Of a DNA stretch of 64,000 nt, positions 34,515 through 43,796 are shown piece by piece; within the stretch, counting starts at the first letter, position 1, and each line of letters begins with the position of its first letter. Source of the stretch: Gemmatimonadota bacterium (GTDB lineage Bacteria; Gemmatimonadota; Gemmatimonadetes; Longimicrobiales; Gaopeijiaceae); contig JABDLS010000042.1 of assembly GCA_013002885.1 (NCBI GenBank), forward strand, positions 16,782-80,781, in the 5' to 3' direction. The notes under the pieces were generated by a model. That model did not search any database. It saw only the letters and a program-made list of their open reading frames with translations, and was not told the DNA's origin. The translations under genes were made by a program, and so were the position numbers.

Positions 34515-35573
34515 ATGACCGACGCCCACGTCACCGAGCCCCCGGTGCGCCGCCCGATAGCCGATGAGATCTCCCTCTGGGAGGTCCTGGCGGTCCTCCT
34601 GCGTAGACGGGGAACCATCGTTCTCACGACGATTCTGGTGACGGCGCTCGCCATCGCCGTAACGCTTGTCAGGGCCGAGGAGTTCACGACTCAAGCGGCA
34701 TTCCGGCCTCAGGGAACCGAGGCCTCGTCGTCACAGCTCATGGCTCTGGCGAGCCAGTTCGGCGTGAACGTGCCCGGAGGTGGGGAAGAGGCGAGCCCCG
34801 CCTTCTACGCCGAGCTTCTCGCATCGAGGGAAATCCTGTCGCGGGCGGCGACCCGGCCCTATGACGTGGACGGTGTGGGGACGGTCTTGCTGAAGGACCT
34901 CCTGGAGATCGAGCAAGACACGGAAGCGCTTCGCGATGCGGCGACCATAAATTGGTTGCGCGAGGAGGCCGTGTCGGTCTCCACCGGCCGTGAGACGGGA
35001 ACCGTCACCGTGTCGGTCACCACTGAGTGGCCGGACCTGTCCAGGGGGATCGCCGACGAGCTCCTGGCCGAGGTGGCGATCTTCAACTTGAACACGCGCC
35101 AATCCCAGGCGGCGGCCGAGCGCGCCTTCATCGAAGAGCGCGTCCGGGAGGCCGAGGCCGAGCTGGAGGCGGCGGAGGGGGAGCTCAGGATATTCCTGGA
35201 AGCGAATCGCCAGTGGCAGGATTCCCCCCTTCTGACCTTCCGCCAGCAGGCCCTGCAGCGCGAAGTGACACTCCGTAGCTCCGTCCTCTCCACCCTTGTC
35301 CAGTCGTTCGAGCAGGCGCGGATCTCCGAAGTCCGGGACACGCCGGTCATCACGGTGGTCCAGGAGCCTTTCCTTCCGCCGGGACCCGATGAGCGCCCTC
35401 TGGTTTTGATTGCGGTACTGGGGATCGTGCTCGGCGGCATGATGGGCGTCGTCCTCGCCTTCGTTGTCGAGGCGTTCCGCCGCCCCAGTGAGGGCGATCC
35501 GGCCAAGGAAGACTTCCAGAATACGTGGGAGGGTCTAAAGCGCTCGATCCCCTTCGTGGGAAGCCGCGCCTAG
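34515..35573 (+). CDS. Wzz/chain-length-determinant-like inner-membrane protein
   Basis: 352-residue polysaccharide co-polymerase-type protein. TM1 lies at about 34-52 (IVLTTILVTALAIAVTLV). A periplasmic domain follows, with a long helical coiled-coil (about 195-240, ERAFIEERVREAEAELEAAE). The Pro-rich stretch EPFLPPGPDERP precedes TM2 (LVLIAVLGIVLGGMMGVVLAF). This layout matches Wzz/GumC-N proteins that set O-antigen or exopolysaccharide chain length. No tyrosine kinase domain is fused and no glycosyltransferase genes are adjacent, so it is an orphan here. Confidence 0.82.
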   Translation: MTDAHVTEPPVRRPIADEISLWEVLAVLLRRRGTIVLTTILVTALAIAVTLVRAEEFTTQAAFRPQGTEASSSQLMALASQFGVNVPGGGEEASPAFYAELLASREILSRAATRPYDVDGVGTVLLKDLLEIEQDTEALRDAATINWLREEAVSVSTGRETGTVTVSVTTEWPDLSRGIADELLAEVAIFNLNTRQSQAAAERAFIEERVREAEAELEAAEGELRIFLEANRQWQDSPLLTFRQQALQREVTLRSSVLSTLVQSFEQARISEVRDTPVITVVQEPFLPPGPDERPLVLIAVLGIVLGGMMGVVLAFVVEAFRRPSEGDPAKEDFQNTWEGLKRSIPFVGSRA

Positions 35574-35591
35574 CCTCTTTTCTGGCTGTTT

Positions 35592-35607
35592 CCGTTAGAT
35601 TTAACGG
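35592..35607. promoter_or_regulatory. Short inverted repeat upstream of typA
   Basis: CCGTTA-GATT-TAACGG is a 6-bp perfect inverted repeat with a 4-nt loop, located 19 bp after the wzz-like stop and 76 bp before typA. No T-run follows, so it is a weak terminator at best. A regulator site or RNA hairpin in the typA leader are alternatives. Confidence 0.35.
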
Positions 35608-35683
35608 CTACCCACTCGTAGAACACTTTTCGCCCGTCGGCGCGTGAGGACACCGCCGCTGCCGGACGTCGCAGGTTTTTGAT

Positions 35684-37549
35684 ATGCCCATTCGCAACAT
35701 CGCGATCATCGCACACGTCGACCACGGAAAGACGACCCTCGTCGACCAGATGTTCGGTCAGGCCGGGATCTTCCGGGAGAACCAGAACGTCGAAGAGCGG
35801 GTCATGGACTCGAACCCGCTGGAGAAGGAGCGCGGGATCACCATCCTCGCCAAGAACACGGCGGTGCACTGGAACGATGTGAAGATCAACATCGTCGACA
35901 CACCCGGACACGCTGATTTCGGGGGCGAGGTCGAGCGGATTCTCCGGATGGTGGACGGCGTCGTGCTGTTGGTCGATGCCGCCGAGGGGCCTATGCCTCA
36001 GACGCGCTTCGTTACCCGAAAAGCGCTGGAGCTGGGTCTTCTGCCTCTGGTCGTCATCAACAAGGTCGACCGAGGTGACGCCCGACCCGAAGAGGTGCAC
36101 GACGAGGTCCTCGAGCTTTTCATGGATCTCGAAGCCAATGACGCGCAGCTCGACGCTCCCTTCTTGTACGCTGTCGGGCGGGACGGATGGGCGTCTGAGG
36201 AGCCCGGGGTCCAGGGGAGCGACCTCACGCCCCTTTTCGAAGCCATCGTCTCCCACTTCCCCGCACCGCAGGTGGATCGTGAGGGGCCGTTCCAGATGCT
36301 GGTCTCCACCCTCGACCATTCACCGTACGTGGGTCGTATCGCCGTTGGGCGCATCGAGCGTGGCATCGTGCGTTTGGGCGAACAGGTCGCGCTTCTCGAT
36401 CTCGGTGACGCCGGGATGGTGAGCGACCCCACCGAGGCAGAACTGGCCAAGGTGTCCCAGCTCTACACGTTCAGCGGCCTCGACCGGATCGAGATCGAAG
36501 AGGCTCACGCCGGGGACATCGTTGCGCTGGCGGGCTTGGAAGGAGTGGAGATCGGCAAGTCGGTCACCGACCCGGAGCACCGGGAGCGCCTGCGAGGCAT
36601 CGCCGTGGAGGAGCCTACCCTCGCTGTGGACTTCACGGTCAACAACTCGCCGTTTGCCGGCCAGGCCGGCAAGTACGTGACGACGCGCCAGCTTCGCGAG
36701 CGGCTCTTCAAAGAGTTGGAGCGCAACGTTGCGCTACGAGTGGAAGACACCGAGTCGCCGGACACCTTCACCGTGAGTGGCCGTGGTGAGTTGCATCTCA
36801 CCATTCTCATGGAGACCATGCGCCGAGAAGGGTACGAGTTCCAGGTATCGCGCCCACGGGTCATCACCCGACGTGACGATGGCGGCGAGCTCCAGGAGCC
36901 GTACGAGGAGGCCGTGGTGGAGGTGCCGTCCGATATGGTGGGGACGGTCATCGAGAAGTTGGGCTCGCGGAAGGGTGAGATGACCGAGATGAGGCCGATG
37001 GGTGGGGCACCTGCCGGAGGAGGGTCGGGGACGACGCGCCTGCGCTTCAAGATCCCGGCTCGGGGCCTCTTCGGTTATCGCTCGGAGTTCATGACCGACA
37101 CACGAGGCGAGGGCATCCTGCACCACACCTTCGCCGAGTGGGACGGCTGGGCCGGTGACTTGAAGGGCCGCACCCGCGGCGTGCTCGTCGCCGATCGGCC
37201 CGGAAAGGCCGTCGGGTTCGCCCTCTTCGGCCTCCAGGAGCGCGCGACCCTCTTCGTCGCCCCGGGAGCGCCGGCCTATCAGGGCATGATCGTGGGCGAG
37301 AACGCTCGGACCGACGACATGGACGTGAACGTGAGCAAGGAGAAGAAGCTCACGAACATGCGGACGACGTCGTCGGACGAGAACATCAAGCTGGAGCCAC
37401 CCAGGCAGATCACCCTCGAGCTCGCCCTCGAGTTCATCGAAGACGACGAGCTCATCGAGGTCACGCCCGAAGGCATCCGCCTCCGCAAGCGGATTCTGGA
37501 CCCCAACCAGCGGAAGAAGGCGGCAAAGCGTCAGCACCAGATGGCCTAG
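35684..37549 (+). CDS. typA: Translational GTPase TypA/BipA
   Basis: Ribosome-associated GTPase (621 aa) involved in 50S assembly at low temperature and stress adaptation. G-motifs are visible: G1 AHVDHGKTT (10-18), G2 region ERGITI, G3 DTPGHADF and G4 NKVD. The EF-G-like domains II, III and V are followed by the TypA-specific C-terminal domain ([40 protein letters not shown]). Length and motif set are standard. It stands alone, with a 110-bp upstream region that includes an inverted repeat. Confidence 0.97.
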   Translation: MPIRNIAIIAHVDHGKTTLVDQMFGQAGIFRENQNVEERVMDSNPLEKERGITILAKNTAVHWNDVKINIVDTPGHADFGGEVERILRMVDGVVLLVDAAEGPMPQTRFVTRKALELGLLPLVVINKVDRGDARPEEVHDEVLELFMDLEANDAQLDAPFLYAVGRDGWASEEPGVQGSDLTPLFEAIVSHFPAPQVDREGPFQMLVSTLDHSPYVGRIAVGRIERGIVRLGEQVALLDLGDAGMVSDPTEAELAKVSQLYTFSGLDRIEIEEAHAGDIVALAGLEGVEIGKSVTDPEHRERLRGIAVEEPTLAVDFTVNNSPFAGQAGKYVTTRQLRERLFKELERNVALRVEDTESPDTFTVSGRGELHLTILMETMRREGYEFQVSRPRVITRRDDGGELQEPYEEAVVEVPSDMVGTVIEKLGSRKGEMTEMRPMGGAPAGGGSGTTRLRFKIPARGLFGYRSEFMTDTRGEGILHHTFAEWDGWAGDLKGRTRGVLVADRPGKAVGFALFGLQERATLFVAPGAPAYQGMIVGENARTDDMDVNVSKEKKLTNMRTTSSDENIKLEPPRQITLELALEFIEDDELIEVTPEGIRLRKRILDPNQRKKAAKRQHQMA

Positions 37550-37611
37550 GGCCGCCATCTTCACGATCCGCGCGACGCAGGCTGCTCGGGGCGGCGCGCC
37601 TCCGAAGGACC

Positions 37612-38760
37612 TCAGCGGACGGCTGGCAGCACACCCTCGACGACGAGGCGCATGGACTGCTCGGTGAGCCACGCGTTTCCTTCGTCCTGACTGACGCCGC
37701 GCCACTCTGTGGTGGTCACGACGACCAGGTCGAGTCCTGGGTGGACGTAGACGAGCTGGCCACCGTATCCCCAAGCGAAGACTGCCCCCCGCGACTCGTC
37801 GATCCACCACAGATAGCCATAGGAGACGGGTCCGATGGCCGTGACGGAGCCCAGAGCTCCCATGATCGGCCCCATGGAGTTGCGGACCCACTCCTCGGGC
37901 AGGATGCGGCGCCTGCCCGACTCACCACCCTGAAGGTAGAGTTGCCCGAAGCGGGCCAGGTCTCGAGGGCGAAGGTCGAGCCCCGCTCCTCCGTTGACGT
38001 GCCCGCCGCTCCCGATGGGCTCCCAAGTACGGTCCACTATGCCCAACGGGCCGAAGAGAACCTCGTCGGCGAAGGCGGGGAGCGTTCGGCCCGCGGCTTC
38101 CTCGACGATGACGCCGAGGAGGTGGATTGCCGCCGAGTTGTAGGCGAACGTTTCGCCGGGGGTGGCGACGAAGGTCCGCTCCAGCAGGTAGGCCACGTGG
38201 TCCGGCGCGGCGATCCAGTCGAGGTAGCCCACCGAGCCGCTCTCCGTCCATTGAATGCCGCTGGCCATGGACAGGAGATGGCCGACAGTCACCTCCGCGT
38301 GCTCCGGGCGCAGAGGTGCGTGGGGGCCCGACAGGAAGTCGGCGATGGACTGTTCGGTACTCTCGATGTGACCGGCATCGATGGCGAGGCCCACCAGTGC
38401 TCCGACGACGCTCTTCGTCACCGACCGCACGTCGGCCAGGGTCTCGCGGTCGGCGCCGTTGAAGTACCCCTCGTAGACGAGTCGGCCATGGCGTACCACC
38501 AGCAGGCTCCTCATGCGGTCGACCGAAGCGGCTCGGGCTCCTGCCAGCTGCAGAGCGAACGGGTCCAGCCCGACCTCGACCGCGGCAGCGGTTTCCCACG
38601 GCGCCGACAGCTCGACGGGCGTCGTCGTGGTCGGGCCCAGGGGCGCGTCGGTGCATCCCCCGGCCAGAAGAAGGAGAGCCCAAACCGCGGGGTGGACGTT
38701 GCGCCCGTGTCGTCGCTCCGGTCGTGTCACGAACAGCTCCCGAGTTGGCGGTACCCCCAT
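37612..38760 (-). CDS. Serine hydrolase, class C beta-lactamase-like lipoprotein
   Basis: 382-residue penicillin-binding-protein-like hydrolase with a lipoprotein signal (LLLAGGCTDAP, Cys36). The catalytic Ser-x-x-Lys is Ser113-Val-Thr-Lys116 (RSVTKSVVG). The second motif Tyr-x-Asn-type is Tyr207-Asn-Ser. A third motif of HxG type lies near WGYGGQLVYV, where the His is replaced by Tyr-Gly. Such proteins are usually esterases, D-amino peptidases or transpeptidase-like enzymes rather than resistance enzymes. It converges on typA and is divergent from a lipoprotein gene. Confidence 0.82.
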   Translation of the reverse strand: MGVPPTRELFVTRPERRHGRNVHPAVWALLLLAGGCTDAPLGPTTTTPVELSAPWETAAAVEVGLDPFALQLAGARAASVDRMRSLLVVRHGRLVYEGYFNGADRETLADVRSVTKSVVGALVGLAIDAGHIESTEQSIADFLSGPHAPLRPEHAEVTVGHLLSMASGIQWTESGSVGYLDWIAAPDHVAYLLERTFVATPGETFAYNSAAIHLLGVIVEEAAGRTLPAFADEVLFGPLGIVDRTWEPIGSGGHVNGGAGLDLRPRDLARFGQLYLQGGESGRRRILPEEWVRNSMGPIMGALGSVTAIGPVSYGYLWWIDESRGAVFAWGYGGQLVYVHPGLDLVVVTTTEWRGVSQDEGNAWLTEQSMRLVVEGVLPAVR

Positions 38761-38860
38761 CTACGCGGACGCAGTGCCCACCCTTTCCTGCCCCCGGGGA
38801 CTTCGCGGCGAGTAGTGCGCCAGGGGCTCCTGAGAATCGCCGCGTTACCCCTTCGGGCAA

Positions 38861-38913
38861 CCGACCGTCTGTATGGCGAGAACACGGACGGTCGGCGTCG
38901 AGTTCGCCGTCCG
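38861..38913 (+). promoter_or_regulatory. Two mutually exclusive hairpins in a leader region
   Basis: Arm A is CCGACCGTC (38861-38869), perfectly complementary to GACGGTCGG (38887-38895). Arm B is CGGACGG (38885-38891), perfectly complementary to CCGTCCG (38907-38913). The two pairings share bases 38887-38891, so only one can form at a time. They lie 31 bp before the lipoprotein ATG at 38944, where they could act as an RNA switch or bind a protein. No ligand-binding riboswitch class is recognised. Confidence 0.4.
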
Positions 38914-38943
38914 CGAGAATGCACCAAGACCGAGGGTACGAAG

Positions 38944-39738
38944 ATGCATGGACGAACGAACCGCCGCAGGACCATGGTCGGCGCGGGGACCGCTTTCGCG
39001 TTGGCGCTCACACTCGGTGCGTGTGACACCACCGAGCCCGCCATCGACGATGCCCTCGTCGACGACGTGGCTCTCCTCGCTGCCGACGCAACGTTGGAAG
39101 ACGTCACCTTGTGGAATCAGCCGCTGGACTTCGGTTCCGCCGGCCCCGCGCAGACGGAGCCCCAGGCCGCTCCCGGAGAGCCTGGAGGCCGAGGGGGTTG
39201 GTCTGGGACCTTCTCCGGAATGCGGAGCGTGACCTTCTACGACGAGAACGGCGACGAACAGGACGGCTACGATCCCCTTCTCACCGAGTCCATCGACATC
39301 GTCCTCGAGATCGAGGGCGAGGTCTCCCGGGCCGGCTGGGAAGCCAGTATCTACCGCGAGCGGGATAAGACGGTCTCCGGCCTCCTCGGTGAGGAGACGA
39401 GCCGGACCTGGAACGGAACCGGCAGCAGCGAAGTCTCGCGTAGCCGCCACCTGGACTCGGGTGAGGAGCGTACCTACGACGCCGTCGGCACGGTGGAATA
39501 CGAAGACGTGGTGGTACCCATTCCCGGCAGCGATCCCCGGTGGCCCCTTTCCGGCACCATCCGTCGCACCTTCGCCGTGACCCGTACCGGTCCGGACGGA
39601 TCCATCACGCGCTCCATCGAGGTGGTCATCACCTTCGATGGCTCGCCCATGGCCGTCGCCTTCGTAAACGGCGAAGAGCGACTCATCGACCTCGCTGCTG
39701 TCGATGGCGTGAATCCCGTCCGCCATCGCGGAGGCTGA
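38944..39738 (+). CDS. Hypothetical lipoprotein
   Basis: 264-residue exported protein, not recognised. The lipoprotein signal is FALALTLGACDTTEP, with acylated Cys at about residue 24. The mature region is acidic and beta-rich (SVTFYDENGDEQDGYDPLL; RTFAVTRTGPDGSITRSIEV), with a Gly/Pro linker after residue 70. The start ATG has GAGGG upstream. It is a single-gene unit followed by a strong intrinsic terminator and preceded by two alternative hairpins, which suggests individually controlled expression. Confidence 0.7.
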   Translation: MHGRTNRRRTMVGAGTAFALALTLGACDTTEPAIDDALVDDVALLAADATLEDVTLWNQPLDFGSAGPAQTEPQAAPGEPGGRGGWSGTFSGMRSVTFYDENGDEQDGYDPLLTESIDIVLEIEGEVSRAGWEASIYRERDKTVSGLLGEETSRTWNGTGSSEVSRSRHLDSGEERTYDAVGTVEYEDVVVPIPGSDPRWPLSGTIRRTFAVTRTGPDGSITRSIEVVITFDGSPMAVAFVNGEERLIDLAAVDGVNPVRHRGG

Positions 39739-39785
39739 TACCGTCGACTCACCGGCCGGCGATCCAGGACCGGCCCCGGCACTCA

Positions 39786-39818
39786 GGGGGTGGTGGCTGC
39801 GCGCCACCACCCCCTTTT
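39786..39818 (+). terminator. Rho-independent terminator
   Basis: A perfect 12-bp stem, GGGGGTGGTGGC (39786-39797) pairing with GCCACCACCCCC (39803-39814), encloses a TGCGC loop and is followed directly by TTTT. It lies 47 bp after the stop of the hypothetical lipoprotein and is the clearest intrinsic terminator in the window. Confidence 0.92.
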
Positions 39819-39940
39819 GGCGTGCCTCCACGCTCGGTTGCCCCCACGGGAACCGGTTCTGATTCGGTTCACGGAAGGCGATGTTTCCCAGGCGCCGCAC
39901 ACACGATGGCTGCGCCGATCAGGGAGTCGAGGAAATCGAG

Positions 39941-40468
39941 GTGGACGGATTGAATAGAGAGCGCTTCGAGAAGGCCCATACCTTCGAGACGTATCTGGAG
40001 ACGGTGGAAAAGAACCGAGAGCTCTGGCACGCGGTCTACGACCGCGTGCGGCTCCCCGAGGACGTCGTAGAAGAGGCCCGGAGCCTGCCCGGCGGCTGGC
40101 ACCTCGTGGCCCTTTCCGAGGACTGGTGCGGCGATGCCGTAAACACCCTGCCGATCATCGCGCGCCTCGCCGACGAGGCCGGTTGGGACCTGCGGGTCAT
40201 GAGCCGGGACGAGAATCCCGATCTCATGGACACACACCTCACCAACGGGAGGAGCCGGTCGATTCCCATCGTCATCGTCTACGATGAAGCGTTCGAGGAG
40301 GTGGGCTGGTGGGGGCCGCGTCCAGGGGAGATCCAGAAGTGGGTAATGAGCGAGGGCTTGGAACTACCGTCTCCAGAGCGCTACAAGGTCATTCGACGAT
40401 GGTACGCGAAGGACCGGGGCCGGACTACGTTGGACGAGCTCCTCCGTATCGTCTCCTCGGCGGCGTGA
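39941..40468 (+). CDS. Thioredoxin-like protein, Thioredoxin_9 type
   Basis: About 175 residues with a thioredoxin fold and the active-site segment SEDWCGDAVNTLP. Only one cysteine (Cys63) is present, in WCGDAV rather than CxxC, which is typical of the Thioredoxin_9 group, so disulfide exchange by a standard mechanism is unlikely. The start is uncertain: GTG at 39941 has GAGGAAATCGAG in front, while an in-frame ATG at 39881 would add 20 unfeatured residues. The next gene starts 43 bp downstream in the same direction, so they may share a transcript. Confidence 0.78.
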   Translation: MDGLNRERFEKAHTFETYLETVEKNRELWHAVYDRVRLPEDVVEEARSLPGGWHLVALSEDWCGDAVNTLPIIARLADEAGWDLRVMSRDENPDLMDTHLTNGRSRSIPIVIVYDEAFEEVGWWGPRPGEIQKWVMSEGLELPSPERYKVIRRWYAKDRGRTTLDELLRIVSSAA

Positions 40469-40511
40469 TGGCCAGCGAGCCGAAACGCGAGGACCGGGAG
40501 GAGGCGGACGC

Positions 40512-42035
40512 GTGAGCAGACGATCGGGTCTCTTCGCGCTCGCCTTCGGATCGGGCTTCGCGGTCCTGGCCATCGAGATCGCCGGGGCCCGACTCATCGC
40601 GCCGGTCTTCGGGCTGTCCGCCGTGCCGTGGACGGCGGTCATCGGCGTGATCCTCACGGCCCTCGCCCTGGGCAACCACTTCGGCGGGCGCTTGGCCGAC
40701 GCGGGCAAGGTGCCGCTCTCGCGGATCCTCGTCGTCGCCGGATTCACCGGACTGCTTCCGGTCCTCGGCGCCGGCGTGCCCTGGGTAGCGCGGTCGGTCC
40801 TCGGCTTTATTCCCGGGGCGGTGGTCAGCGCCCTCGTCCTCTTCGCGCCACCCGTCCTGTGCCTCGGCGCCGTGGTGCCCTACCTGGTGCGGGCCGATAC
40901 CGAGAGTCTGGAGACCATCGGCCGCCGCGCCGGGGACATCAGTGCGGCAGCCACGACCGGGTCGATTGCCGGGTCGTTTGTCACGGGTTTCTTCCTCCTT
41001 CCCGCGATGCCGCTACCCGTGCTCCTCGGGCTGACGGCTGGGGCTCTTTTCGTCATGGCCTGGGCGGCTTCGCGAATCCTGGGGGAGGGTGGTTTCGGAG
41101 GCGGTGTCCTGATGGCGGCCCTTGTCGGACCCGCGGTGGGCCTGTTGGCTTCGGGCACGCCGCCCGACACCCTCCACGCCGAGCAGACGCTGCACACCTC
41201 CGTGCGCGTCACGGAGCGCACGTGGGCCGACGGGAGTAGGGTGCGGGAACTCTGGCAAAACGGCGGGTCGTCTTCGGCGGAGTACGTAGCGTCGGGGGCG
41301 CCGGCCCACGTGTATGCACGGGCGAGCCTCGAGATCGTCCGGCCCTTCGTCGCTGAAATGGAACAGGTGTTGGTGCTCGGCGGCGCCGCCCTGACCCTTC
41401 CCGTGGCTCTCGTCGCGGAGTCGGACGACCTCCGCGTAGACGTGGTGGAGATCGACCCGGAGGTCACGCGGCTGGCCGAGGCGTATTTCACCTACGGTGA
41501 AGCGCCTCGCCCGGCCATCGACGTCATCCATGAAGACGGTCGGGTATTCCTCCGGGCTCCTGCCCGCTACCTGGGCCGGGCGGCGGGAGATCCCGAGACC
41601 CGTGCCTCCGGGGCCGGCGCACCGCAGTACGATCTGATATACCTCGATGTCTTCGACCACCTCCTCACCGTGCCCTGGACAATGGTCACCCGCGAAGCCC
41701 TGGCCGATATGGCTGCGCTCCTCGACGAGGACGGGATCTTCATGGCGAACGTCCTCTCTCCGTTGGAAGGGGAGGGTCGCGTCTTTCTCCAGCGCCTCCG
41801 AGCCACCCTCGAATCGGTCTTCGGCGATGTACGCGTCTACCTCGCCGACCCCACCCTCGACGCAGGCGCAACGCAGAACCTCGTGGTGTTGGCCACCGTC
41901 GACCCGTCGCTCCTGCCACCGCTGGATCGCCCCCAGACCAGTGTCACCGGCGAGGGTAGGCCCTTTACGGACGCTTGGGCGCCGGTGGAGTACCTTCAGG
42001 CCAAGGTCTTTCTCGAAGGTCTCCGCTGGAGGTGA
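40512..42035 (+). CDS. Membrane-bound spermidine-synthase-like protein
   Basis: 507-residue fused protein. About seven or eight N-terminal transmembrane helices (residues 1-215, starting LFALAFGSGFAVLAIEIAGA) precede a soluble spermidine-synthase-like Rossmann domain. That domain has a SAM-type motif VLVLGGAALTLPVAL, an acidic loop VDVVEIDPEVTRLAEAYF and DLIYLDVFDHLL. Members of this fused family are often annotated as spermidine synthase, but a polyamine product is unproven. The GTG at 40512 has GGAGGAGG eight bases upstream. The dCMP deaminase-like gene follows two bases after its stop. Confidence 0.85.
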   Translation: MSRRSGLFALAFGSGFAVLAIEIAGARLIAPVFGLSAVPWTAVIGVILTALALGNHFGGRLADAGKVPLSRILVVAGFTGLLPVLGAGVPWVARSVLGFIPGAVVSALVLFAPPVLCLGAVVPYLVRADTESLETIGRRAGDISAAATTGSIAGSFVTGFFLLPAMPLPVLLGLTAGALFVMAWAASRILGEGGFGGGVLMAALVGPAVGLLASGTPPDTLHAEQTLHTSVRVTERTWADGSRVRELWQNGGSSSAEYVASGAPAHVYARASLEIVRPFVAEMEQVLVLGGAALTLPVALVAESDDLRVDVVEIDPEVTRLAEAYFTYGEAPRPAIDVIHEDGRVFLRAPARYLGRAAGDPETRASGAGAPQYDLIYLDVFDHLLTVPWTMVTREALADMAALLDEDGIFMANVLSPLEGEGRVFLQRLRATLESVFGDVRVYLADPTLDAGATQNLVVLATVDPSLLPPLDRPQTSVTGEGRPFTDAWAPVEYLQAKVFLEGLRWR

Positions 42036-42037
42036 CG

Positions 42038-42568
42038 ATGGCCGCTGGCTTCAAGGATGGCGTGCCCGAGAACACCCACCCCCTGAACCTCGTGGATACG
42101 GACGACGCGCCCGGAAGCGTTGCCGGTGTCATCGAAGAGGTGGGTCGCCCTCCCCTCTTCGAGGTCTACATGAGGATGGCCGAGGAGCTGGCAAAGCGGT
42201 CGACGTGCGCCCGATTGCAGGTGGGCACCGTCATCACCGACGCCAAGCTCGAGAACGTCGTCGCCATCGGATACAACGGAAACGCCCGCGGCTTTCCCAA
42301 CCGCTGCGACTCAGACGAGGCGGGTCGTTGCGGATGCATCCACTCCGAGATGAATGCCTTGGTGAAGTCGCCGGGCCAGCTGCGGGACAAGGTGGCCTTC
42401 GTTACCGCGAGCCCGTGTGTCATGTGCGCGAAGCTCATGGTCCAGGCCAACGTGTCCCACGTCTTCTACCGCCATCGCTACCGGATCCCCACCGGCATCG
42501 AGGTCCTGGAACGGGGCGGTGTCCAGACGGTCCACTACACCCGCTGGCAGAGCGCCTGGCGCGACTGA
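42038..42568 (+). CDS. dCMP/cytidine deaminase-like zinc protein
   Basis: 176-residue zinc-dependent deaminase fold, nearest to deoxycytidylate deaminase or ComE operon protein 2. Zinc ligands are His102 and the catalytic Glu104 in IHSEMNAL, with Cys127 and Cys130 in SPCVMC. A cysteine cluster CDSDEAGRCGC precedes the active site, as in dCMP deaminases that bind extra zinc. It would supply dUMP for thymidylate synthesis. The ATG at 42038 has GGAGGT overlapping the previous gene's stop, so translation is likely coupled. Confidence 0.87.
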   Translation: MAAGFKDGVPENTHPLNLVDTDDAPGSVAGVIEEVGRPPLFEVYMRMAEELAKRSTCARLQVGTVITDAKLENVVAIGYNGNARGFPNRCDSDEAGRCGCIHSEMNALVKSPGQLRDKVAFVTASPCVMCAKLMVQANVSHVFYRHRYRIPTGIEVLERGGVQTVHYTRWQSAWRD

Positions 42569-42683
42569 ATCGACTGCCACCGGCCCCCTGGGAAACATCC
42601 GTCGATTGACTAGACTTCCGGGCCCAGACCGTACGTGAACCCAAAGGGCTCCAGGGCCGACGAGGCTCGGAGGATCTCTTTCA

Positions 42684-43796
42684 TTGCATACTCTCGAGAA
42701 GAACGTCGTCACTCGGCCCTACGGCCGCTTCTTCCTGCCCGGCCCCACCGAGGTCCACCCCGTCGTCCTCGGCGCCCAGGCCCGCCCGATGATGGGACAT
42801 CGAGGAGCCGAGGCTCAGGCATTCATGAAGGACATCCACCGCCGGCTCGGCGATGTCTTCATGACCACGCGGCCGGTCTTCGTTTCGACCTCCTCGGCCA
42901 CGGGGCTCATGGAGGCCGCCGTCCGCAACGCCGGCCGGGGGCGGATCCTTTCCTTGGTGAACGGCGCCTTCAGCCAGCGTTTCGCCGACATCGGCAAAGC
43001 CTGTGGTTTCGACGTCGAGACGCTGGACGTCGTCTGGGGCGAGGCACACGACCCGGATGTCGTTCGGAGTCGAGTGGCTGAGGGGTCGTACGACGCGGTG
43101 ACACTCGTCCACTCCGAGACGTCGACAGGAGTTCTCAACGACGTGGCCGCCCTCTCCGCCGCCATCAGGGAGACGCCCGACACCCTCGTCCTCGTCGACT
43201 CGGTCACCGGTTTCGGTGCTGCCGAGGTTCGGCCCGACGACTGGGGGGTGGACTTCCTCCTTACGGGCTCGCAGAAGGCGTTCGCCCTTCCGCCGGGACT
43301 CTCTTTCGGGGTTGCCTCGGAGCGGATGATGGTCCGGGCGGCGGAGGCGCCACGCCGCGGCTACTATTTCGACTTGGAGTTCTTCGCCAAGAACCACGCC
43401 AAGGACCAGGCGACGACCACGCCGGCCATCTCGGTCCTCTACTCGCTGGACGTCCAGCTCGACCGCATGCTCGCCGAGGGGATGGAGGCTCGCTGGGCCC
43501 GACACAGGCGCATGGCCGAGCGCAGTTGGGCGTGGGTCGAAGAGATGAATGGGCGTGGGCTGGACCTTCAGGTCATGGCGCCCGAAGGCTATCGCTCGCC
43601 GGCAGTCACGGCGGTTGTGACTCCCGAGGGCCTCACCGGGCCCGATGTCACCTCACGCGTGGCCGAGCGGGGATGGGTGGTGGGCGGTGGGTACGGCAAG
43701 CTCAAGCAGACGAGCTTCCGTATCGGCCATATGGGCGACCACACCGAGGACGAGCTCGACGGGCTCCTCGACGTGCTTACGGAGGTGCTGACATGA
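42684..43796 (+). CDS. Class V aminotransferase (probable phosphoserine/alanine-glyoxylate type)
   Basis: PLP aminotransferase (370 aa) of the alanine-glyoxylate/serine-pyruvate group. The cofactor lysine is Lys198 in LLTGSQKAFALPPG, and VDSVTGFGA is the aspartate region that holds the ring nitrogen. The start is a TTG at 42684 with GGAGG ten bases upstream; no ATG or GTG gives a comparable N-terminus. It overlaps serA by ATGA, which strongly suggests that it serves serine biosynthesis by aminating 3-phosphohydroxypyruvate in place of classical SerC. A second paralogue lies at 54328. Confidence 0.87.
   Translation: MHTLEKNVVTRPYGRFFLPGPTEVHPVVLGAQARPMMGHRGAEAQAFMKDIHRRLGDVFMTTRPVFVSTSSATGLMEAAVRNAGRGRILSLVNGAFSQRFADIGKACGFDVETLDVVWGEAHDPDVVRSRVAEGSYDAVTLVHSETSTGVLNDVAALSAAIRETPDTLVLVDSVTGFGAAEVRPDDWGVDFLLTGSQKAFALPPGLSFGVASERMMVRAAEAPRRGYYFDLEFFAKNHAKDQATTTPAISVLYSLDVQLDRMLAEGMEARWARHRRMAERSWAWVEEMNGRGLDLQVMAPEGYRSPAVTAVVTPEGLTGPDVTSRVAERGWVVGGGYGKLKQTSFRIGHMGDHTEDELDGLLDVLTEVLT

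Noticed and set aside
37741..38943. Long open frame antisense to the serine hydrolase and running into the lipoprotein
   Set aside because: The upstream part is the shadow of the serine hydrolase gene. The real lipoprotein starts at the ATG at 38944, where a signal peptide begins.
39941..40468. Thioredoxin-like protein as a third selenoprotein
   Set aside because: Its WCGDAV site naturally lacks a second Cys in this family, and there is no in-frame TGA.
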